Source: an uncultured Bacteroidales bacterium
GTDB taxonomy: Bacteria > Bacteroidota > Bacteroidia > Bacteroidales > Muribaculaceae
Assembly: GCA_900542185.1 (NCBI GenBank)
Contig: UQMZ01000009.1
Coordinates: 29,710-93,709, forward strand
DNA: 64,000 bases
Reading direction: 5' to 3'
The position numbers were made by a program, and so were the translations under genes. This document shows, piece by piece, positions 16,501 to 26,328 of the stretch. The notes under the pieces are model-generated. The model was not told the DNA's origin. It worked only from the letters and a program-made list of their open reading frames with translations, and searched no databases. The stretch's first letter is position 1. Each line of letters opens with the position of its first letter.

Positions 16501-18933
16501 ATGCATCTTAACTTCATACTCACGCTTGGCGCAGGCCTGCTGGCCGTCCTTGGCACCGCAGCATCGGCGACGGCCGCCGACTCATCCGTCCGTAATTCCC
16601 GGCGCATCACCGACTGGGAATTTTCCAAAGACTCGACATCCTGGCAGCACGTCACCGTGCCTCACGACTGGGCCATCTACGGTCCCTTCGACCGCAAATA
16701 CGACCTCCAGAAAGTGGCCGTGGAACAGAACGGAGAAACCGAGGAGACCTGGAAGACCGGCCGCACCGGAGGTCTCCCCTACGTGGGCAAAGGCTGGTAC
16801 AAGACCGTCGTAAACATCCCCGACACCGCCGGCAAATCGCTGACCCTGAAGTTTGACGGCGCCATGAGCCATGCGAAGGTCAAGGTCAACGGCCGTCAGG
16901 TGGCATACTGGCCATACGGCTACAATACCTTCACCGCCAACCTGGACGGCGTGGCCATGCCGGGCGACAACGTGGTGGAAGTCAGCCTCGAGAACATGCC
17001 CCGCAGCTCGCGCTGGTATCCCGGAGCAGGCCTGTACCGTAACGTCCATCTCATCGAGACCTCCAAAGTACATATCCCCGTCTGGGGCACATACCTCACC
17101 ACTCCCTACGTAAGCAAGGATTACGCCACCGTACGCATCAAATACGACATCGAAGGCGTGACCAAGGGTCAGGAAGTGACACTCTCCACCATCCTCCGCA
17201 ATCAGGAGGGCAAGGAAGTGGCTTCCGACACCCACGCATACAAGATCTACCCCGGCGCCACCCCGACACAGAACTTCGTGGTGGACCGTCCCTCGCTCTG
17301 GAGTCCGGAGAATCCGGCCCTATACACCGCCGAGACCAAGGTAAGCGTAGACGGCAAGGTGCAGGACACCTACACCACCCGCTTCGGCATCCGCAGCATC
17401 GAGGCCCGCAACGGCGAGGGATTCTTCCTGAACGGCGAGAAGATTCAGTTCAAGGGCGTCAACAACCATCACGACCTCGGCCCTCTGGGCGCGGCCATCA
17501 ACAATTCGGCCCTGCGCCATCAGTTAGAGCTTCTTAAGGACATGGGGGCCAATGCGGTGCGCACGTCGCACAACATGCCGGCCCCTGAGCTGGTGGAGCT
17601 TTGCGAGGAAATGGGCCTGATGCTCATGATCGAACCTTTCGACGACTGGGGCTTCCGTCCCAAGAGCGCCAACGGTTACGGCACCATCTTCAACGAATGG
17701 GCCGAGCGTGACGTGGTCAACATGGTGCACGCCTACCGCAACAGCCCGGCCGTGGTGATGTGGAGCATCGGCAACGAGGTGCCCAGCCAGTGGGCTCCCG
17801 ACGGCCTGAAGGAGCTGATGTTCCTGCAGGACATCGTGCACCGCGAGGACCCGACACGCCCCGTCACCTGCGGTATGGACCAGGTGGATGCCGTGGTCAA
17901 CAACGGCTTCGCCGCCGCCCTCGACATCCCGGGCTTCAACTACCGCGTACACAAATATCAGCAGGCTCTCCCAAAACTCCCGCAGAATTTCATACTCGGC
18001 AGCGAAACGACTTCCACGGTTTCCTCGCGCGGCAAGTATTACTTCCCGGTCAAGAAAGCGTACGACGTGACGCGTCCGGGCAACCAGAGCAATGGATACG
18101 ACGTGGAATATTGCTCGTGGAGCAACATCCCCGACGATGACATGGCCGCCGCCGACACCATACCCAACGACATGGGCCAGTTCGTATGGACAGGCTTCGA
18201 CTACTTGGGCGAACCCTCCCCCTACGACACCGATGCGTGGCCCTCGCACAGCTCATACTTCGGCATCTTCGACCTCGCGTCGCTTCCCAAGGACCGCTTC
18301 TGGCTCTACCGCTCCAAGTGGAACGAGAAGGACAAGACCCTTCACATCCTGCCTCACTGGACATGGCCCGGTCGTGAAGGTCAGGTCACGCCGGTGTTCG
18401 TCTACACCGATTCGCCCAAGGCCGAGCTGTTCATCAACGGCAAGAGCCAGGGCATGAGGGAGAAAAACGACTCCACCAACATGCACCGTTACCGCCTGAT
18501 GTGGAACGAGACCGTCTACGAGCCGGGCGAGGTGAAGGTAGTGGCTTACGACAGGAACGGCAACAAGACCGGCGAGCAGACCGTTCGCACCGCCGGAAAG
18601 GCCGACCGCATAGTCCTCTCGTCCAACCGCACAAGTCTTGACGCCAACGGCGAGGACCTGGCATATATCACCGTCAAGGTTGTGGACAAGAACGGTGTGG
18701 AGGTACCCACCGACGAACGCGCCGTTAAGTTCAAGGTGACGGGCGACGGCAAGTTCCGCGCCACGGCCAACGGCGACCCGACGTCGCTCCGCCTGTTCCA
18801 CCTCCCGGAAATGGACCTGTTCAGCGGCGCGGCCACGGCAATAGTGCAGAGCGGCGACAAGCCTGGCAGCGTCACCCTCAAGGTCACGGCCAAGGGTCTG
18901 AAGCCCGCATCAATCACAATCCCAGTGAAATAA
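16501..18933 (+). CDS. GH2 beta-galactosidase-type glycosidase
   Basis: 810 residues with a signal peptide (cut near ATAA, residue 26). The order is GH2 sugar-binding domain (about 35-200, with the typical VPHDWA and SSRWYPGAGLYRNV segments), immunoglobulin-like domain (about 200-300), TIM barrel (about 300-600) with acid/base Glu426 in SIGNEVPSQ and nucleophile Glu502 in LGSETTST, then a DUF4982-like domain and a C-terminal Ig-like domain from about 690. Most likely a periplasmic exo-beta-galactosidase, since galK and galM follow 0.4-1.5 kb downstream; GH2 members can also act on other beta-glycosides, so the sugar is inferred from context. Confidence 0.88.
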   Translation: MHLNFILTLGAGLLAVLGTAASATAADSSVRNSRRITDWEFSKDSTSWQHVTVPHDWAIYGPFDRKYDLQKVAVEQNGETEETWKTGRTGGLPYVGKGWYKTVVNIPDTAGKSLTLKFDGAMSHAKVKVNGRQVAYWPYGYNTFTANLDGVAMPGDNVVEVSLENMPRSSRWYPGAGLYRNVHLIETSKVHIPVWGTYLTTPYVSKDYATVRIKYDIEGVTKGQEVTLSTILRNQEGKEVASDTHAYKIYPGATPTQNFVVDRPSLWSPENPALYTAETKVSVDGKVQDTYTTRFGIRSIEARNGEGFFLNGEKIQFKGVNNHHDLGPLGAAINNSALRHQLELLKDMGANAVRTSHNMPAPELVELCEEMGLMLMIEPFDDWGFRPKSANGYGTIFNEWAERDVVNMVHAYRNSPAVVMWSIGNEVPSQWAPDGLKELMFLQDIVHREDPTRPVTCGMDQVDAVVNNGFAAALDIPGFNYRVHKYQQALPKLPQNFILGSETTSTVSSRGKYYFPVKKAYDVTRPGNQSNGYDVEYCSWSNIPDDDMAAADTIPNDMGQFVWTGFDYLGEPSPYDTDAWPSHSSYFGIFDLASLPKDRFWLYRSKWNEKDKTLHILPHWTWPGREGQVTPVFVYTDSPKAELFINGKSQGMREKNDSTNMHRYRLMWNETVYEPGEVKVVAYDRNGNKTGEQTVRTAGKADRIVLSSNRTSLDANGEDLAYITVKVVDKNGVEVPTDERAVKFKVTGDGKFRATANGDPTSLRLFHLPEMDLFSGAATAIVQSGDKPGSVTLKVTAKGLKPASITIPVK

Positions 18934-18965
18934 GCAGTATAATTACTAACTAACATCATAACTAA

Positions 18966-19297
18966 GGCATCGTTCCTTAAAAAATGTATACGCCAGGGCG
19001 GTGGATTTTCGAGGTAATTTTGCCGATTGATGAGGGAGCAGCCTCGAGGCTGTGACCGAAGAAAGCGACAAAATTAACCGAAAAGACACCGGTCAAGGCA
19101 CAAAAGAACAGAACTTTGTTAACAATAATCTATTAATAATAGGTATGTCCGAAAGAAATATTACCTAAGACTCGCAGCTACACCTCATCTTAAGCCTTTT
19201 GACCCAGCCACATAGCCCGCTATGCTCCTGTGTCTGCAAGTCTAAATCTGAGGTACATCTGCGACCCTGGCGTATATATTTTTTAAGGAACGATGCC
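18966..19297 (+). mobile_element. MITE-like 332-bp inverted-repeat element
   Basis: The ends 18965-18998 and 19265-19298 are 34-bp inverted repeats with one mismatch (both start AGGCATCGTTCC inward). Taking the element as GGCATC...GATGCC, the trinucleotide TAA flanks it on both sides (18963-18965 and 19298-19300), as expected of a 3-bp target duplication. Inside are smaller palindromes: CAGCCTCGAGGCTG at 19039-19052, enclosed by AATTTTG (19016) and CAAAATT (19069), and CATAGC/GCTATG near 19213. No open frame encodes a transposase, so it is non-autonomous. It fills the gap between the GH2 gene and galK. Confidence 0.72.
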
Positions 19298-19314
19298 TAA
19301 AAAAGACTAATCCC

Positions 19315-20457
19315 ATGGAGGAAATGAAAGAAAAGATTTCCAAGGCGTTCAAGAATCGCTTTGGCGTGGATGGCACAGTGTACGCATCCGCAGGACGTAT
19401 CAACCTGATCGGCGAGCACACCGACTATAACGGCGGCTTCGTGTTCCCGGGCGCCATCGACAAGGGCATCATGGCCGAGCTTCGTCCCAACGGACTGGAG
19501 AAGTGCCGCGTATATTCCATGGACCTGGACGAGTACACCGAGTTCGGCCTCAAGGAGGAAGACGCTCCGAAGGAGAGCTGGGCACGCTACGTGTTCGGCG
19601 TGGCCCGCGAGATACAGAAGCGCGGTGGCAAGGTCGAGTGCTTCGACGCCGTGTTCGCAGGTAATGTACCCTTAGGCGCAGGCCTCAGCTCGTCGGCCGC
19701 TCTGGAAAGCTGCTTCGCTTTCGCCCTGAACGACATGTTCAACGACAATTCCATCAGCAAGTTCGACCTGGCCCGCATCGGTCAGAGCACCGAGCACAAC
19801 TACTGCGGCGTGAACTGCGGCATCATGGACCAGTTCGCCAGCGTATTCGGCCGCGAGGGCAACCTGATGCGCCTGGACTGCCGCTCGATGGAGTATGAAT
19901 ATTTCCCCTTCAATCCCAAGGAGTATCAGCTGGTGCTGGTTGACTCGCGCGTTAAGCACGAGCTGAAGGATTCCCCCTACAACAAGCGCCGCGAAAGCTG
20001 CGAGCGCGTGGCCAAGCAGCTGGGCCTCGAGACCCTGCGCGACGCCACCATGGAGGATCTGAACGGCGTCAAGAGCGATATCACGGCCGAGGACTACTTC
20101 CGCGCCAAGTTCGTCATCGAGGAGAAGGACCGCGTCCTGGCTGTCTGCGACGCTCTGGAGAAGGGAGACTACGAGACTGTCGGCAAGAAGATGTACGAGA
20201 CTCACGCCGGACTCTCCAAGGACTATGAGGTAAGCTGCGAGGAGCTGGACTTCCTCAACGACGTGGCCAAGGAAATGGGCGTGACCGGTTCGCGCATCAT
20301 GGGCGGCGGTTTCGGCGGCTGCACCATCAACCTGGTGCCCAACGCGCTGCACGACAACTTCATCAAGGAGGCCAAGAAGCGTTTCAACGAGGCTTACGGC
20401 CACGAACCCAAGGTTTACGACGTGGTCATCAGCGACGGCGCCCGCAAAGTTGAGTAA
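19315..20457 (+). CDS. galK: Galactokinase
   Basis: Phosphorylates galactose to galactose-1-phosphate, first committed step of the Leloir pathway. 380 residues with the GHMP-kinase order: the galactokinase signature GRINLIGEHTDYNGG near residue 27, the ATP-binding VPLGAGLSSSAALE near 118, and MGGGFGGCTINL near the C-terminus. It starts 17 bases after the inverted-repeat element, so its promoter must lie within or before that element, or the gene depends on read-through from GH2. galM follows after three bases. Confidence 0.96.
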   Translation: MEEMKEKISKAFKNRFGVDGTVYASAGRINLIGEHTDYNGGFVFPGAIDKGIMAELRPNGLEKCRVYSMDLDEYTEFGLKEEDAPKESWARYVFGVAREIQKRGGKVECFDAVFAGNVPLGAGLSSSAALESCFAFALNDMFNDNSISKFDLARIGQSTEHNYCGVNCGIMDQFASVFGREGNLMRLDCRSMEYEYFPFNPKEYQLVLVDSRVKHELKDSPYNKRRESCERVAKQLGLETLRDATMEDLNGVKSDITAEDYFRAKFVIEEKDRVLAVCDALEKGDYETVGKKMYETHAGLSKDYEVSCEELDFLNDVAKEMGVTGSRIMGGGFGGCTINLVPNALHDNFIKEAKKRFNEAYGHEPKVYDVVISDGARKVE

Positions 20458-20460
20458 GCA

Positions 20461-21507
20461 ATGAAAATCACAAGCAAGAAGTATCCCTCGGCCCAAGGAG
20501 AGATAACGGTATATAGGCTTGAGAACGAATCCGGAGCCTGGGTGGAGCTTTCCACCCTTGGCGCCGGCATCACCGGCGTTGCCGTTCCCGACAAGGACGG
20601 CAAGATTGACGAGGTTGCACTGGCTTACGCCGACCCGGCCGACTACATGGCCGACGGTCCCTGTCTGGGCAAATGCCCCGGCCGTTACGCCAACCGTATC
20701 GGCGACGGCCACCTGGAGGTGGACGGCGTCACCTATCAGCTGAACATCAACAACGGTCCCAACGCGCTGCACGGCGGCCCCGAGGGTTTCATGAACCGGA
20801 TATGGCAGGCCCGCGAACTGCCCGACGGCATCGAGTTCTCGTACCATGCCAAGGACGGCGAGGAGCATTATCCCGGCAACCTCGACATCACCGCCACATA
20901 CATCTGGAGCGAGGACAACGTTCTGACGCTTAAGTTCCACGCCACAACCGACCGCCCCACCGTCATCAACATTACCAACCACGCCTACTGGAACCTGGAC
21001 GGCGCAGACGCCGGTTTCATCGGCGACCAGGAGATGCAGATCAAGGCCGACGAATTCCTTATCACGGATCCCACCGAGGTTCCGACAGGCGAGATCGCTC
21101 CCGTGGCCGACACACCCATGGACTTCAGGACATTCAAGAAGATAGGCAAGGATCTGAAGGCCGACTACGAGCCTCTGCACATCGGCAAGGGCTACGACCA
21201 CTGCTGGGTGATGCGCGGCTGGGAACCGGGCAAGATGATAGAGGACGCCGTGGTGCTGAAGTCCGACAAATCGGGCCGTACGCTCCGCGTCAGCTCCGAC
21301 CAGCCCGGCGTGCAGATTTACACCGGCAACTGGCTGGCCGGCTCGCCCAAGAACAAGAGCGGCCGCAGCTACGAGGACTATGACGGCGTAGCCATCGAGA
21401 TGCAGGGATTCCCCGACGCTCCCAACAAGCCCCACTTCCCTTCGCAGTCCCTCGCCCCCGGCCAGACCTACGACCGCACCATCGTCTTCGCCTTCGAAGC
21501 CAAGTAA
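20461..21507 (+). CDS. galM: Aldose 1-epimerase (galactose mutarotase)
   Basis: Converts beta- to alpha-galactose for GalK. 348 residues; visible are the substrate-binding RYANRIGDG and NALHGGPEGF segments, the catalytic His in NITNHAYWNLDG, and the catalytic Glu in VAIEMQGFPDAPN. No signal peptide, so cytoplasmic. It forms a pair with galK; galT and galE are not in the window. Confidence 0.95.
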   Translation: MKITSKKYPSAQGEITVYRLENESGAWVELSTLGAGITGVAVPDKDGKIDEVALAYADPADYMADGPCLGKCPGRYANRIGDGHLEVDGVTYQLNINNGPNALHGGPEGFMNRIWQARELPDGIEFSYHAKDGEEHYPGNLDITATYIWSEDNVLTLKFHATTDRPTVINITNHAYWNLDGADAGFIGDQEMQIKADEFLITDPTEVPTGEIAPVADTPMDFRTFKKIGKDLKADYEPLHIGKGYDHCWVMRGWEPGKMIEDAVVLKSDKSGRTLRVSSDQPGVQIYTGNWLAGSPKNKSGRSYEDYDGVAIEMQGFPDAPNKPHFPSQSLAPGQTYDRTIVFAFEAK

Positions 21508-21508
21508 C

Positions 21509-21550
21509 AAGTCATAGGTCATAGTGACTAAGTCATAAGTCAGAGTGACG
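21509..21550 (+). repeat. Tandem 21-bp repeat, two copies
   Basis: AAGTCATAGGTCATAGTGACT (21509-21529, beginning in the bases just after the galM stop) is followed directly by a second copy with three changes (21530-21550). Possible binding site or simple duplication; no function is evident. Confidence 0.6.
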
Positions 21551-21588
21551 AGGTGTAAGTTTGGATTTTAGCTTACATTCACGCACCA

Positions 21589-21625
21589 AAGGAGTCCGGA
21601 CACTGCGCCGGACTCCTTATTTTAT
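21589..21625 (+). terminator. Rho-independent terminator after galM
   Basis: AAGGAGTCCGG (21589-21599) and CCGGACTCCTT (21608-21618) form a perfect stem followed by ATTTTAT. Confidence 0.88.
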
Positions 21626-21653
21626 GTCATTTTGTGTCCAAAAATCTTTATTT

Positions 21654-21685
21654 TTTGTGGATATGCCGAATATTTGGTAATTTTG
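21654..21685 (+). promoter_or_regulatory. Promoter for the DUF2723 gene
   Basis: TTTG at 21654-21657 and TAATTTTG at 21678-21685 give the Bacteroidetes -33/-7 pair with 20 bases between. The leader to the start at 21800 is about 105 bases long. Confidence 0.7.
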
Positions 21686-21799
21686 CAAATTGAATTGATT
21701 TACTGCTGAATCAGTTCGGTAATCGGGATTAGAAACAGTTTAAGGCTAAACAGTTTCGACTGACACACCCCTGATTGTTTATTTGCAAGCAAGTTTACA

Positions 21800-24700
21800 A
21801 TGATAACAAGCAAGTACAAGCTGGTCAACAATATCACGGGATGGGCGGTATTCATCATCGCTCTCGCCACATATTGGCTGACCCTGGAGCCTACCGCAAG
21901 CTACTGGGACTGCGGAGAGTTCATAATCCAGGCCGACAAGCTGGAAATCGGTCACCCGCCGGGCAACCCCATCTTCATGCTTACGGCGCGTTTCTTCTCG
22001 AACTTCGCGCCTGACGCTCAGTCCGTCTCGGTCATGGTGAACGCCATGAGCGGTCTGCTCTCCGCGCTGACCATCCTGCTGCTGTTCTGGACCATCACCC
22101 ACCTGGTGCGGCGCCTCATCGTCAAGGATCACGACACTCACGAGATCAGTCTGGCCAAGTATCTGATCATCATGGGCTCGGGAGTCGTGGGCGCATTGGC
22201 CTACACATGGTCCGACACGTTCTGGTTCTCGGCCGTCGAGGGCGAGGTATACGCCTTCTCCTCGTTCTGCACCGCGCTGGTGTTCTGGCTGATTCTCAAA
22301 TGGGAAGACCATGCCGACCAGCCCCGTTCCGACCGTTATCTGATACTCATAGCATACATCATCGGCGTCAGCGTGGCCGTACACCTGCTGAACCTGCTGT
22401 GCATCCCGGCCATCGTGCTGGTCTACGTATTCCGCCGCTGGGAGAACCTCAGCGCGTCTCGTGCATTGATAGCGTTGTTTGTCAGCTTCGTCATCGTCGG
22501 CGTCGTGCTGTTCGGAATGGTGCCCGGCTTCATCAAGATGGCCCAGCAGCTTGAACTGCTGTTCGTCAACGGCATCGGCATGAGCTTCAATAGCGGTGCT
22601 CTGGCTTACGTCATCATAATGGCGGCCCTCTTTATCTGGGCCCTTATGGAACTGCGTCGTCAGAACTCGCCCGACATGTTGAAGCTGTCGTTCCTGCTCG
22701 CAGTGATCTGCACCGGCACATTCTTCATGGGTTCCGGCTGGTGGTTAGGCATCATCCTGACGCTGTGCCTCGCCGCTTATCTCTGGCTCCCATATTTCCG
22801 TCCGCTTAACGTCCGCGTGCTCAATGTGATCATGTGGTCGATGACCGTGATATTCATCGGTTACTCCAGCTATGCGCTGATACTGATACGTTCCACGGCC
22901 GACACCCCGATGAACCAGAACTCGCCGGACAACGTGTTCGACCTGGCTTCATACCTGAACCGCGAGCAATACGGCGAGAACCCGCTGCTGTATGGCGAAA
23001 CGCTCTACTCCGGCACCATGCGCGAGGCCACCGGCTCGTACATCGACACACTGCAATACGACCAGGACGGCAAGCCCCTGCTCATCAACATGTACGACTT
23101 CCGCCAGATTGTTGAGAAAGGTAAGCCCATGTACGCCAAGGGCGTCAAGGACGCAGTGCCCCAGTCGCCGGAAGGATTCCTCAACACCGGCGAACAGGCC
23201 GACAACCAGGCCCTGGCACAGCGTGAGGGCGACTATTACGTGAAGCGCGACTATAAGGGGGAATACAAGATGAACCCGGAGCTTAACATGCTGTTCCCGC
23301 GCATCTACAGCCGTATGCACCGCGCCTACTATCCCAACTGGGTGACGCTGGACACCACATCTTCAAACCTCAAGGAACTGCACGCCATCGACCGCGAGTC
23401 GGGCGAGCTGATACCGGAGCCTGACTATCAGGGACAGCCGTACATCAACCCCGTCACCGGATTCGTGCAGTATCCCGGCCGCGTGGCATACCGTCCCACA
23501 TACGGGCAGAACTTCGAATATTTCCTGAACTACCAGCTCAACCACATGTACTGGCGTTACTTTATGTGGAACTTCGCCGGCCGCCAGAACGACGTGCTCA
23601 ACCAGCAGGGCGAACTTGACGCCGGCAACTGGATTACGGGAATCCCCGCGTGGGACAACCACCGTCTCGGCGACCAGAACCTGCTGCCCGACGACTTAGG
23701 CAAGAACAACAAGGGACACAACGTCTACTACATGCTGCCGCTGCTGTTGGGTCTGATCGGCTTGCTGTGGCAGGCATTCTCCGACCGCAGGGGCATCGAG
23801 CAGTTCTGGGTGGTGTTCTTCCTGTTCTTCATGACCGGCATCGCCATCGTGCTTTACCTGAACCAGCCGCCTATGCAGCCGCGCGAGCGTGACTACGCAT
23901 TTGCCGGCAGCTTCTACGCCTTCGCCATCTGGATCGGCATGGGTGTGGCGGCGCTGTGGAGCATACTGCGCAAGGTCATGCACGCCGACAAGAAGAAAGA
24001 TAAGAACAGCGAGCTGTATCCGGCCCTCGCGGCCTGCGTCATCGGCCTCGTGATACCGTTGCAGATGGTGTCGCAGACATGGGACGACCACGACCGCAGC
24101 GGACGATACGCCGCCCGCGACTTCGCGATAAACTATCTTGAAAGCCTCGAGCCGAACGCCATCGTGTTCTGCAACGGCGACAATGATACCTTCCCGCTAT
24201 GGTACGCCCAGGAGGTGGAGGGCGTGCGTCCCGATGTCAAGATAATCAACCTCAGCTACCTTGCATCCGACTGGTATGCCAACCAGATGCGCCAGCAGAG
24301 CTATACGGCCAAGCCCGTTCACTTCACGGCACAGCCCTCCGACTACGCCTACGGCAAGCTCGACGTGACCGTGCCGGGTCGCGAGACTGCTCCCGCCGAC
24401 CTGCTGCAGAGCCTCAAGAATCTCTACGCCAACCCGCAGGCCGATCCCGACTACGGCTATCCGTCGCTGCCAAGCTCGGTGGTGACAATACCCGTAGACA
24501 AAAAGGCTGTGGTGGCCCGTGGCCTCGTGGCTCCCGCCGATTCGTCCAAGATAGTGAACGAGATCGTGATAGACCTGGGCAAAGCCGACGCCGTACGCGG
24601 CAAGGGCTACATCAGCCTGGGCGAGCTAATGATGCTCGACATCATCGCCACAAACGCCGCAGACGGATGGCCGCGTCCCATATACTGGTGCTCCACCGTC

Positions 24701-25642
24701 GGTAATGAATATCACCTCGGCCTGTCCGACTATCTCGTCTCCACCGGCATGACCCACCAGCTCGTGCCCACGCTGCAGCCCGGTCTCCCGGCACGCACCG
24801 ACAGGGCTTACGACGTGGTGACAAAGAAATACCGCTGGGGTGGAGCCGACACCAAGGACAAGGCGCCGTACTTCGACGAGACCGCACGCCGCATGCTGCT
24901 GTCCACGCGCACGTCGATGATGGACGTGGCATTGCAGCTGATAGAGGAAGGCAAATATCCCGAGGCACTCAAGGTGGCCGACATGATAGAGAAGAACCTG
25001 CCTGAGAGCACGTCGCCCTATAACGTCACATTAGCACTGACCATGCCCGAGATATACGGCACACTCGGCGAGAAGATGAAGAATCCTCAACTCACCAAGC
25101 GCGCCCTCGACATGCTCCGCAACCAGATGACCCGCATGGCCCAGTACCTGCGTTACAGCGCCATGATTGCGGTCAAATTCGGCAACGCCTCGCTGACGCC
25201 CGAATCCAGGCTGATGCCCTATCAGTATTCCCGCTTCATAGAGTTGTACAAGCAATACGGCGGCGACATGAAATGGGTTGACAATCTGCTGAAGTCCACC
25301 GGCTACACCGCCGACATGCTCCGAAAATACTATGATCAGGTATACGGAGCCGGTGGCTACGAATCGGTCGATGCCGGAGGCTCGGCGTCGGTAGACGACT
25401 ATGTGGCCGAGCTGGCCGAAGTGGCCCGCATCGTGGCCGGCGTACAGGGACTCTCGCCCGAGGGTTATGCCGCTGCGCCGCAGGATTCGCGCGACCTCGA
25501 CTCCATATTCTATGGCGCGATCGAACAGTACGTACAGATGGGCGTCCCGCGCGAAAGCATCGAAGCCAACCCCGACATTCAGAAGGTGGACATGGCCCGC
25601 AGCAAACGTGTGTTCGAGGAGTATAACCGCAATCATCCCTGA
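21800..25642 (+). CDS. DUF2723 multi-pass membrane protein, probable protein O-glycosyltransferase (GT117-like)
   Basis: 1280 residues. The first 380 hold about ten membrane segments, with the family signature YWDCGEFIIQADKLEIGHPPGNP near residue 36; further membrane segments lie at about 640-740. The C-terminal half is soluble, with a region near 1040-1150 that looks like helical repeats. The signature acidic residues after the first membrane helix resemble the catalytic site of GT-C transferases. The human relative TMEM260 is an O-mannosyltransferase, which makes a protein O-glycosylation role plausible here. Donor and target are not known. It heads a run with a deacetylase and an epimerase. 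Confidence 0.85.
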   Translation: MITSKYKLVNNITGWAVFIIALATYWLTLEPTASYWDCGEFIIQADKLEIGHPPGNPIFMLTARFFSNFAPDAQSVSVMVNAMSGLLSALTILLLFWTITHLVRRLIVKDHDTHEISLAKYLIIMGSGVVGALAYTWSDTFWFSAVEGEVYAFSSFCTALVFWLILKWEDHADQPRSDRYLILIAYIIGVSVAVHLLNLLCIPAIVLVYVFRRWENLSASRALIALFVSFVIVGVVLFGMVPGFIKMAQQLELLFVNGIGMSFNSGALAYVIIMAALFIWALMELRRQNSPDMLKLSFLLAVICTGTFFMGSGWWLGIILTLCLAAYLWLPYFRPLNVRVLNVIMWSMTVIFIGYSSYALILIRSTADTPMNQNSPDNVFDLASYLNREQYGENPLLYGETLYSGTMREATGSYIDTLQYDQDGKPLLINMYDFRQIVEKGKPMYAKGVKDAVPQSPEGFLNTGEQADNQALAQREGDYYVKRDYKGEYKMNPELNMLFPRIYSRMHRAYYPNWVTLDTTSSNLKELHAIDRESGELIPEPDYQGQPYINPVTGFVQYPGRVAYRPTYGQNFEYFLNYQLNHMYWRYFMWNFAGRQNDVLNQQGELDAGNWITGIPAWDNHRLGDQNLLPDDLGKNNKGHNVYYMLPLLLGLIGLLWQAFSDRRGIEQFWVVFFLFFMTGIAIVLYLNQPPMQPRERDYAFAGSFYAFAIWIGMGVAALWSILRKVMHADKKKDKNSELYPALAACVIGLVIPLQMVSQTWDDHDRSGRYAARDFAINYLESLEPNAIVFCNGDNDTFPLWYAQEVEGVRPDVKIINLSYLASDWYANQMRQQSYTAKPVHFTAQPSDYAYGKLDVTVPGRETAPADLLQSLKNLYANPQADPDYGYPSLPSSVVTIPVDKKAVVARGLVAPADSSKIVNEIVIDLGKADAVRGKGYISLGELMMLDIIATNAADGWPRPIYWCSTVGNEYHLGLSDYLVSTGMTHQLVPTLQPGLPARTDRAYDVVTKKYRWGGADTKDKAPYFDETARRMLLSTRTSMMDVALQLIEEGKYPEALKVADMIEKNLPESTSPYNVTLALTMPEIYGTLGEKMKNPQLTKRALDMLRNQMTRMAQYLRYSAMIAVKFGNASLTPESRLMPYQYSRFIELYKQYGGDMKWVDNLLKSTGYTADMLRKYYDQVYGAGGYESVDAGGSASVDDYVAELAEVARIVAGVQGLSPEGYAAAPQDSRDLDSIFYGAIEQYVQMGVPRESIEANPDIQKVDMARSKRVFEEYNRNHP

Positions 25643-25702
25643 CCGCATCCTGACCACTGACCGAAGCCTGACCGCCAACCCCTACGACCTGATGCACAGA
25701 CC

Positions 25703-26317
25703 ATGCTGATAGAACGTCCCCCGATATGCTTCCGCCTTACGGTCCCCGGAGGGCTGTTCAGGCGTCACGAACCCGGGCACCAGCACGCGGTGTACCTCAC
25801 CTTCGACGACGGCCCCATCCCCGAGGTCACGCCCTGGGTGCTCGACGTTCTGGATCGTTACGACATCAAGGCCACCTTCTTTATGGTGGGCGACAACGTG
25901 CGCAAGCATCCGGAGGTTTACGAGGAAGTGGTGCGCCGTGGACACCGCATAGGCAACCACACCATGCATCACGTCAGCGGATTCCGCCTGACGCGCCGCA
26001 GCTACCTGCGAGATGTGGCCGAGGCCCGGCAATATATAGACAGCGACCTGTTCCGTCCTCCGCACGGATGGTTGCGTCCAAGACAGACATGGGCGCTCCA
26101 CGAACAGTTCCGCGTCGTGATGTTCGACCTCGTCACACGCGACTATTCCAAATGGATGCGGGCGCAGGACGTGGTGCGCAACGTAAAGCTCTTCGCACGC
26201 GACGGCTCCGTCATCGTGTTCCACGACTCGCTCAAAAGCTGGCCACGCCTGCAGGAGGCCCTTCCAAAGGCTCTGGAATGGCTCATTGCCCAGGGATATG
26301 AATTTCGCCTGCTTTGA
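25703..26317 (+). CDS. Polysaccharide deacetylase (NodB/CE4 family)
   Basis: 204 residues, no signal peptide. CE4 motifs are present in order: YLTFDDGPIP (catalytic and metal Asp), HRIGNHTMHH with the H-x3-H metal ligands, RPPHGW and VIVFHDS. It should remove N- or O-acetyl groups from a glycan. Its lack of an export signal and its place after the DUF2723 gene suggest a substrate at the inner face or a lipid-linked intermediate, but this is inference. The 60-base gap before it contains repeated CTGACC words. Confidence 0.88.
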   Translation: MLIERPPICFRLTVPGGLFRRHEPGHQHAVYLTFDDGPIPEVTPWVLDVLDRYDIKATFFMVGDNVRKHPEVYEEVVRRGHRIGNHTMHHVSGFRLTRRSYLRDVAEARQYIDSDLFRPPHGWLRPRQTWALHEQFRVVMFDLVTRDYSKWMRAQDVVRNVKLFARDGSVIVFHDSLKSWPRLQEALPKALEWLIAQGYEFRLL

Positions 26318-26328
26318 AAAGTATAGAA

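Noticed and set aside
19168..19265. tRNA or known small RNA within the inverted-repeat element
   Set aside because: It has nested stems but no cloverleaf, no anticodon or T-loop consensus, and I match it to no RNA family.
19672..21522. 616-residue open frame on the minus strand across galK and galM
   Set aside because: It is the exact antisense of two clear genes; long antisense frames are common in GC-biased coding DNA, and the translation (rich in Val, Leu, Gly, Asp, His) matches no family.
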